Source: Pleurostoma richardsiae (taxonomy: Eukaryota > Ascomycota > Sordariomycetes > Calosphaeriales > Pleurostomataceae). Taken from it: a DNA stretch of 64,000 bases. Position 1 is the first letter of the stretch. Each line of letters begins with the position of its first letter. The notes under the pieces were generated by a model that saw nothing but the letters and a program-made list of their open reading frames with translations, was not told where the DNA came from and ran no database searches. Below are positions 57,088-64,000 of this stretch, in pieces. Both the position numbers and the translations under genes were made by a program. Where the stretch lies: assembly GCA_030052745.1 (NCBI GenBank), contig JANBVO010000049.1, positions 1 to 64,000 on the forward strand, given 5' to 3'.

Positions 57088-57411
57088 ATGGCCTCCGATG
57101 GAAACAGTGCCGCCTCTACGCCCAAGCTGACCGCGACCTACAACTCCCCCACCAGCCAGTCCTTCGCCGTAAGCGAGCAGCTCCCCTCCATGCCCACGTC
57201 GCCCGACGCCGTCGAGCAGAAGACCAAGTACCTCCAGGGCCTGCGCTCCGCGATCTCGGCGGCGCAGGAGCAGGTCAACAGGGAGCTGACGCAGCGCATG
57301 GAGGAAGACAAGGCCCGGGACGCGGCGTCTAAGGCCGGCCAGGAGAAGGAGCTAGAGGAGGAGAAGGAAGAGGAGAACTACGGCGAAGAAGAGCAAGCAG
57401 AGGAAGACTGA
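57088..57411 (+). CDS. gon7: EKC/KEOPS complex subunit GON7
   Basis: A single short frame of 107 residues from ATG 57088. The family core is present: 'KLTATYNSPTSQSFAVSEQL', a spacer, 'KTKYLQGLRSAISAAQEQVN' and 'RELTQRMEEDKA'. An acidic C-terminus including 'EEENYGEEEQ' follows. Gon7 is the small fungal subunit of KEOPS, which makes the threonylcarbamoyl-adenosine (t6A) modification of ANN-decoding tRNAs and was also linked to telomeres. Length, order of motifs and the acidic end fit. The assignment is from motif memory, so I leave some doubt. It is convergent with VPS39, 211 bp apart. Confidence 0.85.
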   Translation: MASDGNSAASTPKLTATYNSPTSQSFAVSEQLPSMPTSPDAVEQKTKYLQGLRSAISAAQEQVNRELTQRMEEDKARDAASKAGQEKELEEEKEEENYGEEEQAEED

Positions 57412-57622
57412 GCTGGCCCTGAACGGGCAGACACGACACGCAGATCGAAAGAGGATCACTGTTCAAGCAATCTCGTCCCGACCAGGCCAGGTTGTCTATA
57501 TACGGGTATTGACACCGTCTGCCATGTTGTCACCATGCACGAAAAACCACCCACGCTATGCAACATATCATCTCCATCACTCCCTTCGGGATAACCACTC
57601 GACAACCCCTTGGCAATAAGTC

Positions 57623-60600
57623 TCAATATCCCGCCCTGCCCCAGCTCGGCGCCCTCTCGGCCCTGTGCTGCCCCGTCGCCCGGCCCAGACAGCCGTAGTG
57701 CACCACCGCGTTGTCCGGCAGCACCGCCACCACGCTGCCGCCCAGCCTCTTGTGGCACACGCCGCACACGCGCTCGTCGCTCACCACCACCCGCCTGTTG
57801 CGCCCGCCCTGCCCGCCGGGAACGCCGTCGCCTAGGAGCAGCAGCGCCTGGCTGGCCACGAGCTCTGTCTTGCGCAGACCGGAGACCACGCGGCTCTCGT
57901 TGACGACGCTGTTGGCCGACCGCATCCGGCCGCGGAAGTAAGACTCCAGCTCGTTGACGGGCAGGCTGTCGGGGATGAGCGAGAGGGTTGAGGCTGCTGG
58001 CAGGCGGGAGCCGTGCTTGGAGAGGAGGTCCAGGGCCGGACCGAGGTTGGGTGAGTTTGGCGGCGGCGGCGTTAGGTAGAGAGAGAGGAGGGTATGGTAT
58101 ATAGACGGTGGTGCGTCCTCTGGATCCTCCGCAGGAGCCTGCCTCTGGGCTCTTGCGGGGCTTGTAGCTGGAGATGTCTCCTGAGCTTTGTGTACGCGGT
58201 TGCAATAACTAGGCAAAGTCAGAATAGAGGACTATGTGAAGAGCGTGTGAATGTGTCCAACTTACTCTTCCGCTTTTGCATAATCCTTCATCTTAAAGAC
58301 GTAGATCTCTAGCGCCTGCTTGTCCTGCCCCATGGCGCTCAGGACAACCGCTTGCGCCTCGTAAAAGTCTTGGTCTGTTGTGATATCCATGTAAGCATGA
58401 AAAATCGAGGGATATTGGGGAAAGGCTCTAACTCACCATCCTTAGGGATGAGACTAAACGCCTTGCCCAAGCCGTACTGCCGGCTCTCCTTTAAGAACGT
58501 GACGAGCCGTTCCATCTCTCCGCGCCACGCCTCGTCCCTCGGTTCTCCTTCCTTCAGGTGCTGGACGTACAGCTCCACCAGCCTGTTATGGAAGTCGGGC
58601 GTCATATCGTTGAGCTCAGCGATGACGTGCTCCAGATACCGCCTCTCCAGTCCCGCATCTATACCTCCCAGGAACTTGGCCACGCGGTCCCGCGGCAGCG
58701 TCTCCGCGTTCTCCGTGTCCGCGACGAACACCTCCATCGCCAGCTCCGGGTCCGCCCGCAGCGTCCACCCGGAGAACTCGAGGATCAGGTCGATCATCTC
58801 CGGCGGCAGGCTCTGCAGGTACGCGACGGTGCGCTGCGGGCCGTGCAGCGCGGGCGCCGCCTCGTCGGGCTGCTCGCCGGCGCCGAACTTGCGCAGGAGC
58901 TCCAGCGCCTGCCGGTGCAGCCGCTTGCCGTAGAAGAAGTCGACGAGCTCATTGAAGCGGTTCGTCTCCAGGAGCCGCTCGTTGACGACGTCCGGGTCGC
59001 AGAAGTTGGGGATGCGGAATAGGGAGCTGGCCAGCGTCGGCGCGGAGAACATGTACGCGCGGAACAGGGCGGTGTCGACGAGCCGGAAGGTCTCCTGGAG
59101 CCCCTTCTCCAGCTCCTCCTCTGACTCATCCTTGGCGGTCGTCAGGATGCTCTTGAAGGCTTCCTCGGTAGAGCCGCTCTGTGACTTCCTGTGCTTCAGC
59201 TTCCCCGTCACTGGGTCGATGACACGCTGCAGCCTCTGTCTGGTCCCAGCCAAGAATCCTCGTAGTTCGAGCACGGCCGACATGAGGTCCTTCCCCTCGA
59301 GGATGTGGTGTCCGTCTTCTGTGGTCTTGCCCTTCACACTCGCCGCATCCTCTGTATCAGCCTTGCGGGATGAAGCGATGGACGCAGTCTCCGAGTTTAT
59401 CCTCCTATGCCCCAGTAGCATCTTAGTGAACCCACCACCCGTCGCCTTCGGCGGTGACGCAGCCTCGACGGGAGAATCCGCCTTGGGCTCCTTATGCTCC
59501 TTCTCTCCGTTCGTCTTCCCATTAGCAGGGCCCTCCTCGTGCTCATCGGATTCCGCGTCCTTCTCCTCGTCGCACTCGGACAGATCGCCGGCAATGAGCC
59601 TCGGGAAGAGCCGCAGCACTCTCTCCGGAGGCGCATGAACCTCGTCCTCGTTGAAGAGGTCCATCGACTCGCGGTACCTCCGCTGGCGGAACAGCAGCTC
59701 CGCCTTCTGCATCTTGACCTCGCGCAGCGTGCCCGCCTTGTCCCGCAGCAGCGCGTCCTCCAGCATGCCGAGCACGCTGATCGCCTCGTCGTGCCGCCCC
59801 GCCGCCACCAGCTCCCCGACCTGGGAATCGTAGTCGGTCGCGTCCATCTTCCACACCGCCCGCTCGCTCGAGATGTGGAATCCCTTGCCCGCGTGCGCCA
59901 GGCTGACCGTCGGCGGGGGGAAGTGCAGCTGCGCGGCGCCTGGGAGGGAGATGGTCTGCAGCAGTGAGAGGGTGTCTGGGTTCCTGACCTCAAGCAGGCC
60001 CTTGGCTGGCGGTTGCAGGGCAAGGATGTACGGATACGAGTACCCGACGGACTCGGGCGCCGACTGCCAAGGGATTTGCTTCTTCTCCACCGGCTTGCCC
60101 TCATCCGTGATAAACAGCGTGTTGATATCCTTAGCCAGCAGCATCTGCCCGTCCGCGAGCTTCGCAGCCAGCGGCTTCGGCATGTAGCCCCCCAGCCCCA
60201 TGTAGCTCATCCCTCCGCTGGTCATCGCACCGAACCGGCTGCCCTGCCCGCCCGCCGGGCCCGGCGCCACCACGTCCTCCACCTCGCGCGTCAGCACGTC
60301 GACGACGACGTACCCGGCGTTCATGCCGCACACGACCTTCGTCGCACTCGCCCATGTGACGGTGCGGATCGACTCGGCCAGCACCACCTCGGCGGGCTCC
60401 TCGCCCGCCAGCTCGCTCTCGCGCCAGCTCCACAGCAGCAGCCGTCGCTTGACGGCGACGGCGAGCCGCGAGATGATCTCGGGGATGTCGCCGGCCTCCG
60501 GGTCGCGCACGATGTTGGACGTCAGCGCGAAGCACGAGGCGTTGCGCGTGCGCGGCAGCGGCGAGAAGCCCTCGCCCAAGGGCTCGAGCGTGTGCACGTC

Positions 60601-61078
60601 GTGCAGGTGCACGGCGTAGTTGCTCAGGCTGACCAGCGTGTTGGCCTCCTTGACGATGGCGAGCTGCTCGATGGCGCGCGGGGAGAACTTCTCGACCTCG
60701 CGGAGGAGGTCGGTGGGCCGGAGCTTGGCTGGGGAAGGGGCGGGGGCTGCCGGCTGGGCTTGGGCGGTGGAGGCATCTTCGTTGGGCGAGGTGGTATTCG
60801 CAGCGGCCGAGTCCGGTTCGGCGGATGAGCCGTTCGGCGGCTTGGAGGGCGTGGGAGGCGGGAGGTCGTTCAGGCGGTAGACGCGGAGGCTGCCGGTGTT
60901 GAGGCCGACGAAGACGCGGTCGCCTGGCAGTAGTGGTGTTAGCTACGATCAAACTGACAGATAGCAAAGCACTCGTAAAACGCAGCAGAGACGCACCATT
61001 TGCGAGGATGGTCTCTATCTTGGACTTGTCGCGCTGCTTGAGCTCGATGATGGGCCGAGCCGTGAATGCGGACAGCAT
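57623..61078 (-). CDS. vps39: vacuolar tethering HOPS subunit VPS39/VAM6
   Basis: Four exons, 61078-60997, 60923-58437, 58374-58266 and 58208-57623, encode 1087 residues with all phases consistent. The N-terminus 'MLSAFTARPIIELKQRDKSK' opens a CNH/citron beta-propeller (about 1-380; 'FVGLNTGSLRVYRLNDL', 'KVVCGMNAGYVVVDVLTREV'). An alpha-solenoid with clathrin-repeat character follows ('ERLLETNRFNELVDFFYGKR'). An acidic low-complexity loop sits near residue 480-560. The C-terminal Vps39 zinc-binding domain has 'VCGVCHKRLGGSVVAVLPDN' and 'VVHYGCLGRATG'. The protein is the Ypt7/Rab7-binding end of HOPS, needed for vacuole fusion, vacuole-mitochondria contacts and TORC1 signalling. The start is the first ATG; codons upstream in frame are non-ATG. 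Confidence 0.95.
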
Positions 61079-61699
61079 GGCGACGGCCAGCTCGCGACCT
61101 GGCGGCGACCTGGAAGCGCTGGCTGTTACCGGTCGCAAGTGACCATGAGGGCAGCTCAGGTCATCGACGAAGTGAAACCGCCGCGACGCGTCTGGATGGC
61201 TGCTTCTCTTGTTGAGGTGATCTGCAGTATGGCTCGTCCTGTTTCGAGGTGCTTAGTCTAGACGGAATGGTAGGTCTTGAGTGCCGCTGCACGACCGGAG
61301 CTCGCTGGTTGATAGATGATGTGAGTGAGGGAGCTCCCGAGTCACCTCGGCCGCCAATGACCGCATCGGTTGATAGGCTCACTCCTTTACCCCCTGGCCA
61401 CCTCCACCAGCACAGTAGCGATAAACCCAGGCAACTTTTTGTTGCTACATGGCCGAACTGGATTCAGAACAAATGTATTGTGTCGGCTTCTTACAATAAA
61501 GGATATCTATTTATTCATTTATCCTAAGACATCTCATGCGAAGCTCTATACAAGATGGCTCTCAGTCACCTCAACACCGGCATCTTAACAGTTAAGAGGA
61601 GCATGCCATAACCATCTGATCGGTCGCTGGTCTCCAAATCTGATCCTTGGCGCAAGAAAATGCACCCTCCACTGCTTGTTTTTCAATCTAATCATTCAA
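61079..61699. other. intergenic between the phosphate transporter 3' end and VPS39 start
   Basis: 621 bp between two minus-strand genes. It contains the VPS39 promoter and the transporter 3' UTR. No coding signal. Confidence 0.55.
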
Positions 61700-64000
61700 T
61701 TACATGCCGGAGACCCTCATAGCACCGTATCCAAGGCTGATGACAACCACCAGCGTGATCAGACTGCTAGGGACACCCCGGCTGATGAAGTGCTTCACCT
61801 GCAGATACCTCTGGCCCGCAGCGTCTTCCTTCATGATCGCAGCTGTGAATGCATCAGCAAATGGCTTCCCGTATACAATCGGCAGGACAGGAAAGCAAGA
61901 CACTTACTCATATTAGGGAAGCCACTCGTCGGCAAGGCCATGGCGGCACTGCACATGAGGACACCACCCATGACCAGGAGATTGGGGTGAGGCTGGTCCA
62001 TCGCCTTGCCGACGTTAGAGACGAGCGGGAGGAGGATCAGTGCGGCCACCGTGTGGCTGATGAACGTGGCGATGACCAGGATGAGGCTCGCGAAGATGAC
62101 GAGCACGCCGTACAGGCTCATACCCTCGACGCGGTCGCTGATGGCTACGGCAAGTGTGTCGAGGAGGCCCGAGGATTTGACCGCCTTGCCGAGGGAGAGG
62201 CCGCCCGCCGCAAGGATGATGATCGTCCAGGGAAAGTTGTTGAAGTCCTCCTTGGTGAGGATGCCGACCCCGAAGAACAACACTATGGGGATTATGGCGA
62301 TAACGCCCATGTCTCCGAATACGTGCTCAAGCTGATGACTGGCGCACCAGAGACCGATCGTGGCCAGCGTTATGATGGAGACATACCACTGAATTCCGCT
62401 GAACTTGTCCTTAACCGGACGGATGGGCACAATCGTCGTGCCTCGCCCGGGCTGGAAAGATACGAGGAGTAAGACCCAGATCAGAGTGATGGAGGCCAAC
62501 CCGACGGGGATGGCAATGAAGAACCATTGTCCCCAGGTCGGTGGTGGTTCCATGATACCCATCGCGACCACGTTCTGAGGCGAGGCGATTGGAGACAGCA
62601 TACCTCCGACATTTGACGCTAGAGCGATGCCCATGATAACGGCCTTGGACATATTAGAGCCTGCAGGAAGGTTTCGAAGCATTGGCTGCATAGGCTCCGT
62701 CAGTAGCTGCTTCATATTGAGCAAGGCATAGATGGGCTCACCTCGATAATAGAGAAGCATAGAACGGGCGCGGCAACGTTGCTGATAAGCATACTTGCGA
62801 ACGCGGCGACAAGCATATTCGCAACGAGGACCGTCCGCGGCCGTGTTCCAGCCTTGCTGAGAACAAATGTTGCTATCCTCTTGTCGATCATGCACTTAGA
62901 CAGGGCGGCAGCGATGGTAAAACCACCTATCAAGAGCATGATGACCGGAGTCCACATGGCGGAGAATATGTAGGTCGTAGCTGTCTTGGAATCCAGCCTC
63001 GCGTGTGGTGGGTTCTCGTCAAGGACAACCCTGAGGACTACGCAGAGGAATGGCACCATGAGGGAGGTGACGAACAGGGGTATAGCCTTCATGATTGTCA
63101 GCATTCGGAACAGAAGCATGATACCTTAGGGGGTTTGCTCACCTCCGTGGCCCACAACAAACTGACAAAGACCAGCATGGCCAAGCAGTTCTGTTGCTCC
63201 GGCTTCTCCATGATCGGGATGAACAGAAGCGCGAAGAAGATGGCCAATATCACTATAAGGTTGAACATGCCTGAGCTGAAGAGCCAAGTCGGGCATCGGA
63301 AGCGACCGATGGGCGTAGTGATCTCCTTGGTCGGCGGAAGCTGCTCGTCGTCTCCCTGCCGGCGGGTCTTTGCAGGGTCTCCATCTCGCCCCAGCAGAGC
63401 GCGGCCCAGGCTCGCGGCCTCAGCTCTCCGCTCGATGCCGATAAGATCTCTCCAGACGGTATTACGTTCCCATACGACATGCTCTCTCAGATGCGACCGC
63501 AAATCCTTCCTTGCCGCATCGGCGTCACCCTCAGTGACGATATCGGTGTATGCATTCTCGAGTTTGGTGATATTCTCCTCGATGCGCCTCAGGGTGTCAG
63601 GCTGAAAAGGATATGCTGGCTCTACAAACTGTCGCATATAAGGCGTTTTGAGCTGCCGGTCGATGATCTTATCGAACTTCTTGAGGACCTTGCTGAAGCC
63701 AGTCTTGTTTAGCTGGATGTAGGACTTGAGCTCACAAAGCTGGACGTAGAGCGTGACGATCCTCTTCTTCAGCATGACCCCCGAAGAGAACAGGACAGCC
63801 TGTTCCGCATCGTCCCACGTGGTGCTGTTTCTCCTCAAGGACCTTGTCATCTCAGTAGACACAGTCAACTCGGTGGAAGCAAACATGGCACTCGGGATGC
63901 CCTTCCTCTTCCCGGGAAAGCTAGCTCGCCTCTTGCGTGTCAGGGCCGTGGTCTCGTCGCCGTCCTCCTCGCTGTCGTCACCGCCATCTTCAGTAGACGG
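61700..64000 (-). CDS. SPX-domain low-affinity phosphate transporter, PHO91/PHO90 type (5' end beyond window)
   Basis: Four exons lie in the window: 64000-63143 (open at the edge), 63086-62742, 62685-61908 and 61842-61700, about 707 residues. The first exon holds the second half of an SPX domain ('LCELKSYIQLNKTGFSKVLK', 'KKFDKIIDRQL'), an inositol-pyrophosphate sensor. The rest is a DASS/SLC13-like transporter with about 11-12 membrane segments, including 'NLIVILAIFFALLFIPIM', 'VIMGIALASNVGGMLSPIAS' then 'PQNVVAMGIM', and 'SGFPNM'. It imports or exports phosphate at the plasma or vacuolar membrane. The vacuolar PHO91 group is likely but not proven. The acceptor of the second visible intron could also be 62691, adding two codons. 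Confidence 0.93.

Overview
The window is nuclear DNA of a filamentous ascomycete (Pezizomycotina, most likely Sordariomycetes). Most genes carry short introns (46 to about 290 bp) with GTRNGY-like donors, CTRAY-like branch sites and CAG/TAG acceptors. Genes are spaced about 2.6 kb apart on both strands, and the proteins have fungal-type low-complexity regions. I modelled 23 protein genes, two of them cut by the window ends. All exon joins were derived by hand from splice signals plus reading-frame continuity. I saw no convincing tRNA, rRNA, transposon, viral element or CRISPR array.

Layout. 1-2602 (-): partial gene for a single-pass membrane protein. 4089-6701 (-): EF-hand calcium-regulated mitochondrial carrier, divergent from 7315-8513 (+) SSN8 cyclin C. 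9356-10525 (-): TfdA/TauD-like dioxygenase. Next comes 5.3 kb without a credible gene, then 15867-16574 (+), an unrecognised 194-residue protein whose 650-bp leader contains no ATG. 18150-20721 (+): two tandem BTB/POZ paralogs. 21864-22370 (+): small mitochondrial-type protein. 22880-27037 (-): large JmjC/zinc-finger/AT-hook chromatin protein, divergent from 27966-29195 (+) COQ2. 29458-30019 (-): ribosomal protein RPS23, divergent from 30497-31414 (+), an unrecognised coiled-coil protein. 32013-32372 (+): secreted I9-type protease inhibitor. 33792-36837 (+): HOOK dynein adaptor. 37964-39012 (-): adenylate kinase, divergent from 40130-41338 (+) RPN8. 41658-42542 (-): SWIM-domain Sws1/Shu2-like protein. 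42929-44224 (-): HEM13, divergent from 45824-46447 (+) ATG8. 48365-50921 (-): LIM-binding co-regulator PtaB/Mfg1. 53660-56509 (-): HbrB/Bit61 TORC2 subunit, divergent from 57088-57411 (+) GON7. 57623-61078 (-): VPS39. 61700-64000 (-): partial SPX phosphate transporter.

The content is mainly conserved housekeeping and signalling: transcription (SSN8, PtaB), chromatin (JmjC protein), nutrient and TOR-related trafficking (HbrB, VPS39, ATG8, PHO91-like), dynein motility (HOOK), proteasome (RPN8), haem and ubiquinone synthesis (HEM13, COQ2). The genes are not organised as operons or an obvious biosynthetic cluster. The only local duplication is the BTB pair. The most interesting items are the JmjC protein with a CDCA7-like zinc finger, and the large non-coding territory plus ATG-free leader of the 194-residue gene. 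I found no convincing new multi-gene system.
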